Shown: positions 28,291-37,152, numbered from the stretch's first letter. The stretch is 64,000 nucleotides of DNA from Bacteroidota bacterium (GCA_021824565.1 JAKAKL010000121.1:214363-278362); one strand, 5' to 3'. Numbers and translations: made by a program. Notes: generated by a model not told the origin, from the sequence alone.

Positions 28291-29268
28291 ATGGGTAACA
28301 ACCTTTTAACAGAAATAAAAAATAAGGCGGCACAAAGATTAAAGACTATTGTTCTGCCGGAATCTCATGATGAGCGGGCGCTAAAAGCAGCCGCCATTTT
28401 AACAAGCCAAAAGATCGCTTCGGTAATTACGCTCGGCAATGAAGAAAAAATTCTAAACGATGCAAAAAAATTAAATATCGATTTAAGCGGAGTTAAAATT
28501 ATTGATCCGTTGAAATCGGAATTGTTCGATCCTTTTGCTAATACTTATTTTGAGCTGAGGAAGAAAAAAGGAATTACGCTCGAGCAAGCTAAGGAAACGC
28601 TGAAGCGCGATCTCTTTTTCGGAGCGATGATGGTAAGAGAAAACATTGTTGACGGCAGTGTAGCCGGATCTACAGCTTCTACCGCCGATGTAATGCGCGC
28701 GGGAATTCAATGCGTCGGCATGGCTGATGGAATTTCAATTGTCTCAAGCTTCTTTTTGATGGTCTTCCCTGAAAAAACTTATACATTTACCGACTGCGGC
28801 GTTGTGCCGGATCCAAATGCAGAACAGCTTGCCGACATTGCAATTTCAGCGGCGGATAATCATAAAAAACTGACCGGCGAAAATCCGATCACTGCCATGC
28901 TTTCATTTTCTACAAAAGGAAGCGCGCAGCATGAATCGGTCGACAAAGTAATTGAAGCTACAAAAATTGCAAAAGCTAAACGCCCGGATTTAAAGATCGA
29001 CGGCGAACTTCAATTTGATGCCGCAATTGTCGAATCAGTTGGGAAAAAGAAAGCGCCGGGCAGCGATGTTGCCGGTCATGCGAATGTTCTTGTCTTTCCC
29101 GATCTGAATGCAGGAAATATTGGATATAAAATTGCTCAGCGTCTCGGCGGCTGCGAGGCTGTCGGTCCGGTTATTCAAGGATTAAAAAAACCGTACTTTG
29201 ATCTTAGCCGCGGATGCAGCGCCGAAGATATTGTAAACACTGCCGCAATTGCCGCGCTGATGTGCTAG
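28291..29268 (+). CDS. pta: Phosphate acetyltransferase (short form)
   Basis: A 325-residue phosphotransacetylase that interconverts acetyl-CoA and acetyl phosphate. Family features are IVLPESHDERALKAA (about 19-33), FFGAMMVRENIVDGSVAGS (about 110-128), the DCGVVPDP stretch and the C-terminal LVFPDLNAGNIGYKIAQRL. This is the single-domain form without the regulatory N-terminal region of the enterobacterial enzyme. No ackA is present in the window. It is followed by a repeat array and a bidirectional terminator. Confidence 0.95.
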   Translation: MGNNLLTEIKNKAAQRLKTIVLPESHDERALKAAAILTSQKIASVITLGNEEKILNDAKKLNIDLSGVKIIDPLKSELFDPFANTYFELRKKKGITLEQAKETLKRDLFFGAMMVRENIVDGSVAGSTASTADVMRAGIQCVGMADGISIVSSFFLMVFPEKTYTFTDCGVVPDPNAEQLADIAISAADNHKKLTGENPITAMLSFSTKGSAQHESVDKVIEATKIAKAKRPDLKIDGELQFDAAIVESVGKKKAPGSDVAGHANVLVFPDLNAGNIGYKIAQRLGGCEAVGPVIQGLKKPYFDLSRGCSAEDIVNTAAIAALMC

Positions 29269-29284
29269 ATTAAAAATAGGTTTA

Positions 29285-29530
29285 CCTTCGGGAAAAATAT
29301 TTATACCTGAAGAGAAAATCACTTTTCTGAAAGGAAAATCTATTTTGCCCGAAGGAAAAATCATTTTACCCAAAGGAAAATCATTTTTGCCCGAAGGAAA
29401 AACCGATTTGCCAAAGGAAAAACTGTTTTGCCCGAAGGAAAAACAGCTTTGCCCAAAGGAAAATCTATTTTGCCCAAAGGAAAAATCATTTTGCCCGAAG
29501 GAAAAGTTATTTTCCCTTTGAGAAAAGTGA
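29285..29530. repeat. Intergenic tandem array of 21-bp units (array 1)
   Basis: About twelve units lie between pta and the terminator at 29588. The unit core is TTGCCCGAAGGAAAA or TTGCCCAAAGGAAAA followed by a six-base variable segment. The GGA of successive units falls at 29291, 29333, 29354, 29375, 29396, 29416, 29437, 29458, 29479 and 29500, so the spacing is 21 bp except for one 20-bp step; the unit near 29312 is degenerate. Apparent open frames through it (heptapeptides like FPSGK) are a by-product of the period and have no start signals or partners. Confidence 0.9.
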
Positions 29531-29587
29531 TAAATTTTAGCAAAAACGAATAAAAAGCCGAAAGAAGCCGTATTTTTTGCTTAAAAT

Positions 29588-29614
29588 AATAAAGCCGCAT
29601 GAAGCGGCTTTATT
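29588..29614. terminator. Bidirectional intrinsic terminator between pta and the FecR-like gene
   Basis: An 11-bp perfect stem, AATAAAGCCGC paired with GCGGCTTTATT, with a five-base loop. The AT-rich outer stem gives U-runs in both directions. It lies between two convergent genes. Confidence 0.85.
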
Positions 29615-29645
29615 TGTTAATTCGGTGTTTGCTTATTTCAAATCA

Positions 29646-30329
29646 TTATTTCATTAATTTCTTTGATAATGAATCAAGTTTGCTGGTTACTTCCTGCTTT
29701 TGACGGCTGTCTAATTTTAAAGAGCTGATCTGCTTGAACTCGTTGTAAGCGTCTTCATTTAAATTCAGATCGGCAAGAAGATTTGCGAAATAAATTCTGA
29801 AGCTTGCTATGCTTTTCGTCCCGGGATATTTTCTAAATGTTTCTTTCGCATCGACAATAGCAGATTCTTTAAAGCCGATTTCAGCAAGCTGAACTGCACC
29901 GTTCAAACGCTGCACTCCAAAATTTGAAGACGGCACGAACGGAATTTTAACCCCATTGATTTCGGCGCCGTAAACAGCGGTGTTTTTCGAGTTAGCTTCT
30001 TCCTTTTTTCTCGGCGAGTTTATCATGTCCTGCATTGCTAATGCTAATATCAAATCGTCGACGGACATTTTTTTCAGGTACGGCAGCGGCAGCGCAGACG
30101 ATTCTTTCAAAGACAACTTTGTCCCGTTTCCGCCGAGCACTAAAGATGATTTTTCGCCGGTTAATACTATTGAATTGGCAGCAAGAACGTCTCCGGTTTT
30201 TATCGCCGTCCATTTTTCACTGCCTCCAATCTGGGCTTTAACATTTCCAGCAGCCTTTTCAACTTTAAACTGCTGCGCTGAAAGAATTCCGGCAGCTAAG
30301 AATAAAACTAAGATCAATATCTTTTTCAT
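29646..30329 (-). CDS. Exported FecR-domain-like protein
   Basis: A 227-residue protein with a signal peptide (MKKILILVLFLAAGILSAQ, cleavage near 18-19). Residues about 20-75 resemble a FecR-type beta domain: VEKAAGNVKAQIGG, then TAIKTGDVLAANSIVLTGEKSSLVL. The rest is helical and TPR-like in flavour (SFRIYFANLLADLNLNEDAYNEFKQISSL), without a clear family. It is last on the minus strand after the beta-barrel/transglutaminase-like gene, with 22 bp between them, suggesting the two exported proteins work together in the envelope. Confidence 0.75.
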   Translation of the reverse strand: MKKILILVLFLAAGILSAQQFKVEKAAGNVKAQIGGSEKWTAIKTGDVLAANSIVLTGEKSSLVLGGNGTKLSLKESSALPLPYLKKMSVDDLILALAMQDMINSPRKKEEANSKNTAVYGAEINGVKIPFVPSSNFGVQRLNGAVQLAEIGFKESAIVDAKETFRKYPGTKSIASFRIYFANLLADLNLNEDAYNEFKQISSLKLDSRQKQEVTSKLDSLSKKLMK

Positions 30330-30351
30330 AATAAACCTCTAACTCATAAAA

Positions 30352-32343
30352 TTAATATATATCAACAATCTCAACGCTTCCTTTAGCCAGACCGAGATTT
30401 GTAAGTGCGTCTTGATTAAATTTTTCGGCGCCAAGCTCCCATGCTTTATCAAAATTTGTAAGCGAAGTTGTCTCGACCGGAATCCATACTTCATCAACGC
30501 CGGATTCGTTCTTCCTAATAAAATATTTGCTGTCGTTATCCGTTATCAGTCTTGCCTGGTCGGGAGAAAGCTGTGTATTTACCAAAACACTTACATGACC
30601 GATTCCATTCTGAGGCTTATAATCTACGAGCGCTGTTTGTATTCCAACGCTTTCGAGCAGCGAGCTGTAAAGAACGCTTAGGTCATCGCAGTTGCCGCCT
30701 TTCAGATTCAAAGTCTCATTAGGGAATTGAACATAATTTTGCGCCGCCGTAGGGTTTGAAGAATAAACCAGTTCCCTAACACAGTTGTTAAAAATTATTT
30801 TAGCTTTATAAAAAATTGAAAGCGAATAAGACATAGTATCAAGCTCTGATTTATAGTTGCTCAATATTTTTTTCGAGTAGTCCATCGAGAACTCATAATT
30901 GCGTTTTATAAAGTAGCGCAGGTTGATAACTTTGCCGTCCCACGCGTTTATTCCGTTGATCAAAATTGGCTTTTGCGTTTGGTCGTCGGGGTTATCATTG
31001 TTCGCAGTAACAAAAAAATCGACAAAGGAAATTCCCGTTTTCTTTTTATCATAAGACTGAGGAATAATAGTGTAAAAAGGAACGTCGGCAGTGTCTTTCG
31101 GACCGATGGTTACTACCGGAGAAATTATTCTGTCTTCGTTGATGCCTTCAATTTTACTTGACGGCTTAACGGAAATTGTTTTATCGGTAAGGTTAACAAT
31201 TTTAGCGTCGGCGAAAGGGCGATTAAGATAGTTATCGGACATCGTCGGATAAATATCTCTTATCATATCAACATCTAAGAATTCTACTTCTTTTTCCGGG
31301 ATCGTATTTAGAGCGAAGGTAACCGTCAAGACGGCTTTGTCAAAGCTGTAGCGGTTATTAATAATGTTGTTCAGCCCGTCGTTAGTAAACTCGCTGAACG
31401 TATGGGGAATATTTCTATTTGAAAAATATTTTATTCCGCTCAAAGAAAAACTGAACTTGTTTGTGTTGAATGAAATTGCAGGTACTATTCCCGCAAAGAA
31501 CGGCGATTGAAATTTATCGTGAAATACGGATACGCCGAATCCAATTTTGTTCCCGAATAAATTGAAATATGAATTAATGCCTGTCTGGAGCGCATTTGTA
31601 GTTTCATAAATTAAGTTCAGATCATAGCTTTCTGAAGGAGCGATTGACAAGCCGAAAGAAACTCCTTTATCCTTTTTAATCTCGTAAGGCGCAAGAGTTG
31701 AGTCCGCAACAGATTCATTGACATTCAATAAATTTATTGTTGCAAAAGAAAGCGAAAAATATTTTGACGGGCTATAATTAATTCCCAGATCGCCGCGCCA
31801 GAAATTGATATTATTAATTTTGTTAACCTGGTTCAAATAAACAGTATCGGAAAATACAGGGAGAACCGACTGCTGATCGAATTCCTGTTTAAAATATCTG
31901 AGAGAAAATCCGGCGCTTAATTTCTCCGAAAACTTATAAGAGTAACCGAGCCCGAATAATTCTTTATAGGTAAACTGGGAGCTTAGCGACTGTGTGGAGG
32001 AATCATGAAGGACGATTGATTCTCCGTTATTAAAAATAAATTCTTTTTGATAACCCGGCGTATATCTTAACGAAATAAAATGGCTGCCTATTTGTTTATC
32101 CAGGGAGATTAAATACAAGCTTGAAGTTGGAGTTCCCGAAAATTCGCCGCCGTAAGAGAATGACAATCCCCAATCTTTAAGCGAAGAAAAATTACCGGGG
32201 TTTGCTTCAAAGCTGTTAAGCAGAGTGCTGCTTTGCTGAAGCGGCGTCCAGTATCCCGAAAGCCCGAATGAGCTTTGCGCCTGTATGTTTAATGTCTCTA
32301 TCATAATAAAAAATATGATGGAGATGATGTAGCTGTTTCTCAA
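30352..32343 (-). CDS. Outer-membrane beta-barrel-like protein with C-terminal transglutaminase-like domain
   Basis: A 663-residue exported protein. After a signal peptide (about 1-22), residues about 25-345 alternate like a beta-barrel of the PorV/FadL-like type (LGYSYKFSEKLSAGFSLRYF is typical). A presumably extracellular or periplasmic region follows. The C-terminal part (about 490-640) is a transglutaminase-like papain fold with Cys in LKGGNCDDLSVLYSSLLES and His in GIGHVSVLVN, plus a later acidic residue, consistent with the Cys-His-Asp triad. I have not seen this combination described, but such fusions may exist in related genomes. It overlaps the upstream lipoprotein gene by four bases. 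Confidence 0.75.
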   Translation of the reverse strand: MRNSYIISIIFFIMIETLNIQAQSSFGLSGYWTPLQQSSTLLNSFEANPGNFSSLKDWGLSFSYGGEFSGTPTSSLYLISLDKQIGSHFISLRYTPGYQKEFIFNNGESIVLHDSSTQSLSSQFTYKELFGLGYSYKFSEKLSAGFSLRYFKQEFDQQSVLPVFSDTVYLNQVNKINNINFWRGDLGINYSPSKYFSLSFATINLLNVNESVADSTLAPYEIKKDKGVSFGLSIAPSESYDLNLIYETTNALQTGINSYFNLFGNKIGFGVSVFHDKFQSPFFAGIVPAISFNTNKFSFSLSGIKYFSNRNIPHTFSEFTNDGLNNIINNRYSFDKAVLTVTFALNTIPEKEVEFLDVDMIRDIYPTMSDNYLNRPFADAKIVNLTDKTISVKPSSKIEGINEDRIISPVVTIGPKDTADVPFYTIIPQSYDKKKTGISFVDFFVTANNDNPDDQTQKPILINGINAWDGKVINLRYFIKRNYEFSMDYSKKILSNYKSELDTMSYSLSIFYKAKIIFNNCVRELVYSSNPTAAQNYVQFPNETLNLKGGNCDDLSVLYSSLLESVGIQTALVDYKPQNGIGHVSVLVNTQLSPDQARLITDNDSKYFIRKNESGVDEVWIPVETTSLTNFDKAWELGAEKFNQDALTNLGLAKGSVEIVDIY

Positions 32344-33269
32344 GGTATCTTTATTATAAAACTGTGAATACTCTGCGATAAAACAGTTAAATCATTTCCT
32401 TGTATGTTTTGCTGACTTTCTAATCTTCTTACAAACGTAAAGACAAGCCTATCATAATTAGCAAAGGGAATTCCATTGAGAAGCTTCGGAGGAACTGTAA
32501 GCTTGCCGCTGTCTTTTGCTTCAAGCATATAAAGCGGGAAGGAAATATTTGTTCCTCTGACTTTTACTCCAAGTATAACTTCAATGGTGTCGTTAGCAAC
32601 ATAAGATTTATTCCAATGCAGTACGGCATTCAAAGTTTGGTTAGCCTTGCTGCCGGAAAGATCAATGCTGCCCGTAATTTCGTCTGGGGTTGGAATATCA
32701 AAACTTATTGTATCCCTGCCCATTCCAATCATACGCCTTTTTATAAGCTGAAAGGATACGCTTGAGTTATAAACAAATCCGAAAGGATTAAGGCTGCCGC
32801 TGCGCAAATATTGAACGCCGAGAGAGTCTACTACATGAACACCGGAATCATTAAACCTCAGATAGTAAGGGATGATCGATGCAATTTGGGAATTAAACCT
32901 AACCTCTCCCAGATTTCTTGTACCATATCCCATCATCTTTCCTTTGGAAGTAAAAATCGGTTTGCTCCTGTCAAAGAAGATTGCCTGAGCTAAATAGTTA
33001 TTTGTTGTAATGCCCGCCGCAGTTGTTTTTACTCCGCTAATAGTAATAACATCAGTATTGCCGGAATAATTTGTAGCAACTCCGGTGGTATCAAAACCGT
33101 TGCTGTAATACTCGTTGCTGGTATCCTTCGTAAGCACTTGAACTTGAACCGGATTTTGTGAATCCGGGTTATCCTGAACAAGCTGTGTCGGAGCCGGATT
33201 ATCGCAGCCTGCGGTATAAAGCAGCAGTCCCGAAAATATTACCACAATATATGATTTAACTTTTTTCAT
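32340..33269 (-). CDS. Lipoprotein of unknown function
   Basis: A 309-residue protein with a lipoprotein signal peptide: hydrophobic helix ending in the lipobox YTAGC, Cys22 becoming the lipidated residue. The mature part begins with a Pro/Gln/Asn-rich tether (about 23-50), then a beta-rich region of no recognised family (KGKMMGYGTRNLGEVRFNSQ, GSIDLSG). It shares a four-base overlap with the barrel/transglutaminase-like gene, so the two products are probably made together and may form a surface complex. Confidence 0.7.
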   Translation of the reverse strand: MKKVKSYIVVIFSGLLLYTAGCDNPAPTQLVQDNPDSQNPVQVQVLTKDTSNEYYSNGFDTTGVATNYSGNTDVITISGVKTTAAGITTNNYLAQAIFFDRSKPIFTSKGKMMGYGTRNLGEVRFNSQIASIIPYYLRFNDSGVHVVDSLGVQYLRSGSLNPFGFVYNSSVSFQLIKRRMIGMGRDTISFDIPTPDEITGSIDLSGSKANQTLNAVLHWNKSYVANDTIEVILGVKVRGTNISFPLYMLEAKDSGKLTVPPKLLNGIPFANYDRLVFTFVRRLESQQNIQGNDLTVLSQSIHSFIIKIP

Positions 33270-33347
33270 CGCTGGCTAACATAACATTGTGGCAAGTTTT
33301 ATTCAATCTAAATTTTACAGTAAAAAGAATCATTTTTCAAAATTCAC

Positions 33348-33403
33348 TTTAAAACCATTCCCCCGGGAAAATTGCTTTTCCCGAGGGAAGAAGTGGTTAA
33401 AAC
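33348..33403. other. Compound stem-loop between two lipoprotein genes
   Basis: The inner hairpin pairs CCCCGGGAAAA (33361-33371) with TTTTCCCGAGGG (33376-33387). An outer arm pairs TTTAAAACCA (33348-33357) with TGGTTAAAAC (33394-33403). It lies 3' of the lipoprotein gene ending at 33427 on the minus strand and may stabilise that mRNA or terminate transcription, although no strong U-run follows directly. Confidence 0.55.
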
Positions 33404-33426
33404 GGGTATCCGCGTTCTAACCGTTA

Positions 33427-34431
33427 TTATTTTATAAAATAAGGGATACCCCAGGTGCTTATTTCAACAGCAGAAGAATCATCAAAAATAACCTGCTTCG
33501 GGAAGGCGTTAACTACAGCATGATGGAAACCTGCCCAGTTTCGAGTTACATAAGTGCCTTGATAAACTTTAATGTAACCGCTGCCCGACGGCGTAGAAGA
33601 TACTAAAGTTAATCTTAACTTTTCAGGATGAAATACACCGAAACTATCTCCGCCGTGAGTTATAGTTACAAAATCGGTATCGGCATAAGCGCTGTTTAAA
33701 GTAACCTTAACCGTAACCGCGCTGTTTTTTCCGATTGCTGGGAAGCCTCTCCACCAGCCCATTCCTCCGAAGCCACGCATTCCAGCCATGCCATGCGCTT
33801 CTACTTTTTCGCCGACATTCCTATCAATATAATAATCGTTTGGAGAATCAATTGAGAGCGTATCGCCGTTAGCTAAAAATACCGTTACATTTGAAATATT
33901 AATATTTGAACTTGCGGTTCCTCCTTCAGGCAATGAGAACGCCGCCAAACGCCAATTGAATGAAGGATTGTTTGATTTACCTACGCGTACGAAAATTAAA
34001 TTTAAAGTAATGGTCGAGGTAAATGGTTTAGAGTAAACTGTGTCCTGACCTGACAAACCGGATACAGCGGTTATATATAATACGCCTTCAAAAGTTCTGG
34101 TGAAGGTTGCATAAGACGTATCATTAACTACATTATAAGTAAAATTTTTGCTGACCACTCTTACTTCCTGTCCGACTTTTATCGGCGTAATTGCGGCGGC
34201 TGTTTTACCCATAAAACTAACTGCCTGACCTTCATTATAATTTGCATCAAACGCTGTTATCGAGGAATCGTTTTCGGCTATACTCTGCATTGCTGTCGCA
34301 TCCGATGAAGTATTAGCCGAAGGACCCGTTGGTGAATTTTTGCAGCCGGTAACAAAAGCGAAGGCTGTTATCAAACTTAGCAACGAAATCCATTTTACAA
34401 AGTTGGAAATTCTATTAAAGAGACTTTTCAT
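33427..34431 (-). CDS. Lipoprotein of unknown function with Gly/Trp-rich segment
   Basis: A 334-residue protein with an N-terminal hydrophobic signal ending in the lipobox FVTGC (Cys30), followed by a Ser/Thr/Pro-rich tether. The mature region is beta-rich. A short stretch around residues 215-230 is unusually rich in Gly, Met and Trp (GMRGFGGMGWWRGFP). No known domain is recognised. It stands 157 bp upstream of the next lipoprotein gene on the same strand, separated by a strong stem-loop, so it may be transcribed with it at a different level. Confidence 0.7.
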   Translation of the reverse strand: MKSLFNRISNFVKWISLLSLITAFAFVTGCKNSPTGPSANTSSDATAMQSIAENDSSITAFDANYNEGQAVSFMGKTAAAITPIKVGQEVRVVSKNFTYNVVNDTSYATFTRTFEGVLYITAVSGLSGQDTVYSKPFTSTITLNLIFVRVGKSNNPSFNWRLAAFSLPEGGTASSNINISNVTVFLANGDTLSIDSPNDYYIDRNVGEKVEAHGMAGMRGFGGMGWWRGFPAIGKNSAVTVKVTLNSAYADTDFVTITHGGDSFGVFHPEKLRLTLVSSTPSGSGYIKVYQGTYVTRNWAGFHHAVVNAFPKQVIFDDSSAVEISTWGIPYFIK

Positions 34432-34729
34432 TTTATTACTCCAGATTATTTAATTTAGAAAATTCATGTCCATATTCTGATTTTTGTTTCCCTAAAACCA
34501 TGCCAGCCTGGAAAATATTTGAATATCTTTCAAATCCTATAAAAAATTTATTTTCAATTAGTTTCTTATGCCTGGGTTATTTGTCGAAGTGCCTGGAATA
34601 ATTTAATCAGGCAAAAAAATTTTGCATAGCTGAAACATTTTATGATGCAAAAAAGAAAGTTTATCATTAACTTTATTTCACATAAACAAACACAACTAAT
34701 TTTATCATGAAAAAATTATAGGAGAAGCT

Positions 34730-35185
34730 ATGCTGAAGGAATTTAAAGAATTTGCGATGAAAGGGAACGTTCTGGACATGGCGGTAGGAATTATTATCGG
34801 CGCCGCTTTTGGGACTATCGTTAAGTCGCTGGTGTCAGACATTATAATGCCGCCGATAGGACTGATTCTTGGCAATGTAGATTTTTCAGAGTTGTTCGTA
34901 GTTCTAAGATCCGGCGCAAAAGCTGCTGGACCTTATGCAACGTTAAAGGATGCAAATGCCGCCGGTGCGGTTACAATAAACTACGGTTTATTTTTAAATA
35001 CCGTCATCAGCTTTTTAATTATAGCATTTTCTGTTTTCATACTTGTTAAAGCAGTGAATCAACTTAAGAAGAAAGACGAATCAACCGAAGCACAAAAACC
35101 TTTAACAAAAGATTGTCCTTTCTGCTTCTCGAAAATTCCTCTGCAGGCAACAAAGTGCGCGCACTGTTCATCTGAATTAATTTGA
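34730..35185 (+). CDS. mscL: Large-conductance mechanosensitive channel with C-terminal zinc ribbon
   Basis: A 151-residue inner-membrane channel that opens under membrane tension to release solutes on osmotic downshock. It has the MscL opening [24 protein letters not shown], the first pore helix (about 15-45) and a second helix (about 85-110). In place of the usual charged helical bundle at the end it carries a small zinc ribbon: CPFC (about 128-131) and CAHC (about 143-146). A good ribosome site (AGGAG at 34721-34725) precedes the ATG. It is 12 bp upstream of the acetolactate decarboxylase gene. Confidence 0.95.
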   Translation: MLKEFKEFAMKGNVLDMAVGIIIGAAFGTIVKSLVSDIIMPPIGLILGNVDFSELFVVLRSGAKAAGPYATLKDANAAGAVTINYGLFLNTVISFLIIAFSVFILVKAVNQLKKKDESTEAQKPLTKDCPFCFSKIPLQATKCAHCSSELI

Positions 35186-35197
35186 AAAGTTTTTATT

Positions 35198-35953
35198 ATG
35201 AAGAACATATTAATTTTTCTAATCATTGTTTTATTAATCTCTTCCGGCGATACAGCTTTCTCCCAAAGCAAGCGAGCTGCATGTGTTTATCAAAGCGCTC
35301 CAATCACCGCATTGTTAAACGGAGTTATGAACGATGATTTTACAGTGGCACAAATAAAGCACAGCGGCAATTTTGGATTAGGAACTTTTAACGGTGTTGA
35401 CGGCGAAATGATTATTCTTAACGGGATTGTCTATCGCGTGGAATTCTCAGGCAAGGTAACCCTGCCAGCAAATTCAGTTAAAAGCCCTTTTGTAACCGAA
35501 ACATTTTTTCACGCAGATACAACGTTCAAAATAAATGATACGCTTGATTTTAGCGGACTGGATAAACTTATCGATAAAGTATTGCCTTCAAAAAATATTA
35601 TCTGCGCAATAAAGATAAACGGAATTTTTTCTTCCATACAAACGAGAAGCGAAGAAAAACAAACCGCACCTTATTCAAGTCTTGCTGACGTTCTGAAAGA
35701 TCAATCGGTTTTTAATTTCAAAAATATTACAGGGACAATTGCCGGGTTTTATTTTCCTCCTTATATGGAAAATATAAATGCCGTCGGTTATCATTTTCAT
35801 TTTATTTCAAAAGATAAAAAAAGCGGCGGGCATGTTCTTAATTTAATAACAAAATCCGTAAGTGTTGAAGTTGAGTTCATTAAAAATTTTGAAATGCGCA
35901 TTCCTTCAACCGGAGATTTTTATTCAAAGGATTATGCAAAACTTAAATATTAA
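35198..35953 (+). CDS. budA: Alpha-acetolactate decarboxylase with signal peptide
   Basis: A 251-residue zinc enzyme that turns 2-acetolactate into acetoin. The family core QSAPITALLNGVMNDDFTV and HSGNFGLGTFNGVDGEM is at about 33-75. The zinc site is visible as YHFHF plus a later His in SGGHVLNL (His199, His201, His212). An N-terminal hydrophobic signal (about 1-23) suggests export to the periplasm or outside, known for some members of this family. It follows mscL closely. No budB/alsS acetolactate synthase lies in the window. Its 3' end overlaps the convergent pseudouridine synthase gene by 11 bp. Confidence 0.9.
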   Translation: MKNILIFLIIVLLISSGDTAFSQSKRAACVYQSAPITALLNGVMNDDFTVAQIKHSGNFGLGTFNGVDGEMIILNGIVYRVEFSGKVTLPANSVKSPFVTETFFHADTTFKINDTLDFSGLDKLIDKVLPSKNIICAIKINGIFSSIQTRSEEKQTAPYSSLADVLKDQSVFNFKNITGTIAGFYFPPYMENINAVGYHFHFISKDKKSGGHVLNLITKSVSVEVEFIKNFEMRIPSTGDFYSKDYAKLKY

Positions 35954-36527
35954 TATTAAAGCCTGAGACCTCTTCTTCGGTCAACTGCCTTATTTCGCCA
36001 GGCTGCATATCACCGAGAAAGATTTTTTCTATTCTGACTCTGATCAATCTTAAAGTAGGATGACCAATCGAAGCGGTCATCTTGCGCACCTGTCTGTTTC
36101 GCCCTTCATGTAGTGTTAAGCTAACCCATGTGGTCGGGATGTTTTTTCTTTCTCTGACCGGTGGAGTTCTTTCCCAAACTTTAAACGAGTCTACCATCTT
36201 AACTTTTGCAGGCAGCGTAAGTTTTTTTTCTATTATTACTCCCGCTTCCAATTTTTTTAGCTCTTCTTCAAGCGGGATGCCTTCAACTTGAGCATAATAT
36301 TCGCGCTCATGTTTATAAACCGGATTAAGAAGAAAGTCTGTTAATTTTCTGTCGTTAGTTAATATTAGAAGTCCTTCGCTGTCAAGATCAAGCCTGCCGA
36401 CCGGATACACATCATTCGGGATTTCAAAACAATCCGACAAAGTTTTCCTTCCTTGCCTATCTCTAAATTGCGACAGTATTCCGAAAGGTTTATTTACAAC
36501 GTAATAAAGAAAGTCATTATGGTTCAT
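35943..36527 (-). CDS. RsuA/RluE-family pseudouridine synthase (no S4 domain)
   Basis: A 194-residue rRNA-modifying enzyme. It opens directly with YYVVNKPFGILSQF and carries the catalytic motif PVGRLDLDSEGLLILTND (Asp about residue 46), followed by the C-terminal LTLHEGRNRQVRKMTASIGHPTLRL. The absence of an S4 domain and the short length match RluE, which modifies a single uridine of 23S rRNA; the exact site is inferred. It overlaps the glycosyltransferase gene upstream by 11 bp and the convergent budA gene by 11 bp. Confidence 0.9.
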   Translation of the reverse strand: MNHNDFLYYVVNKPFGILSQFRDRQGRKTLSDCFEIPNDVYPVGRLDLDSEGLLILTNDRKLTDFLLNPVYKHEREYYAQVEGIPLEEELKKLEAGVIIEKKLTLPAKVKMVDSFKVWERTPPVRERKNIPTTWVSLTLHEGRNRQVRKMTASIGHPTLRLIRVRIEKIFLGDMQPGEIRQLTEEEVSGFNINI

Positions 36528-37152
36528 AGCTGTTTGTAATGCTGCCGGGATCGTCCCGGTGATATTTATATGTTAGAAAATTTACTTTTTGTACTTTAAA
36601 TATTTTTTCTGCGCGCTCGAGAAAATCTGAATCTTCGCTGTATTTCAAGTTTCTAAATCCTTTCAGTTCGGTAAAAACTCTTTTCTTGCCGAAAAAAGTT
36701 CCGCCGATCGTACACTCTGATAGATGAATAAACTTATCTGGATTAAATTTATCTCTTACGTATTTATCTCCGATAATCTTTGCGCTGCCGTGAATCAAAT
36801 CCAGATGAGGATTGTTCTTCATAAATTCCAAATGCTTTTCGAGATGATCTTTTTCATACTCATCGTCGCTGTCCAAAAAAGTTATATACTTCCCCGAAGC
36901 TTCGCTAATGCCTTTATTGCGGCTCAGCGGCAGCTTTCTATTTGTCTGCCAGAATATTTTAATGTTAGAATAATTATTTGAATATTCTTTAAGCACATCA
37001 AAAGTATCATCGTCGCTTCCGTCGTCGACTGCGATTAGTTCCCAGTCTTCATGTGTCTGATCAAGCAGTGAGCCTATACATCTGCCTAAATAATTTGCCC
37101 TGTTGTACACAGCCATTATTACGGAAATTTCTGGTTCTTGTTTATTAGTCAT
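36517..37152 (-). CDS. Family 2 glycosyltransferase
   Basis: About 211 residues with a classic GT2 N-terminus: ISVIMAVYNRANYLGRCIGSLL, then ELIAVDDGSDDDT and the DxD metal motif in ITFLDSDDEYEKDHL. I start it at 37152 (MTNKQEPEISV), since family members begin a few residues before this strand; in-frame ATGs at 37182 and 37230 would add a Gln/Ile-rich extension and none has a clear ribosome site. It probably adds a sugar to an envelope glycan. The adjacent pseudouridine synthase overlaps its end. Confidence 0.85.
   Translation of the reverse strand: MTNKQEPEISVIMAVYNRANYLGRCIGSLLDQTHEDWELIAVDDGSDDDTFDVLKEYSNNYSNIKIFWQTNRKLPLSRNKGISEASGKYITFLDSDDEYEKDHLEKHLEFMKNNPHLDLIHGSAKIIGDKYVRDKFNPDKFIHLSECTIGGTFFGKKRVFTELKGFRNLKYSEDSDFLERAEKIFKVQKVNFLTYKYHRDDPGSITNSYEP

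Noticed and set aside
29182-29600. Minus-strand frames of 63 and 79 codons with FPSGK-type heptapeptides
   Set aside because: They read through array 1 and the end of pta and have no start signals.
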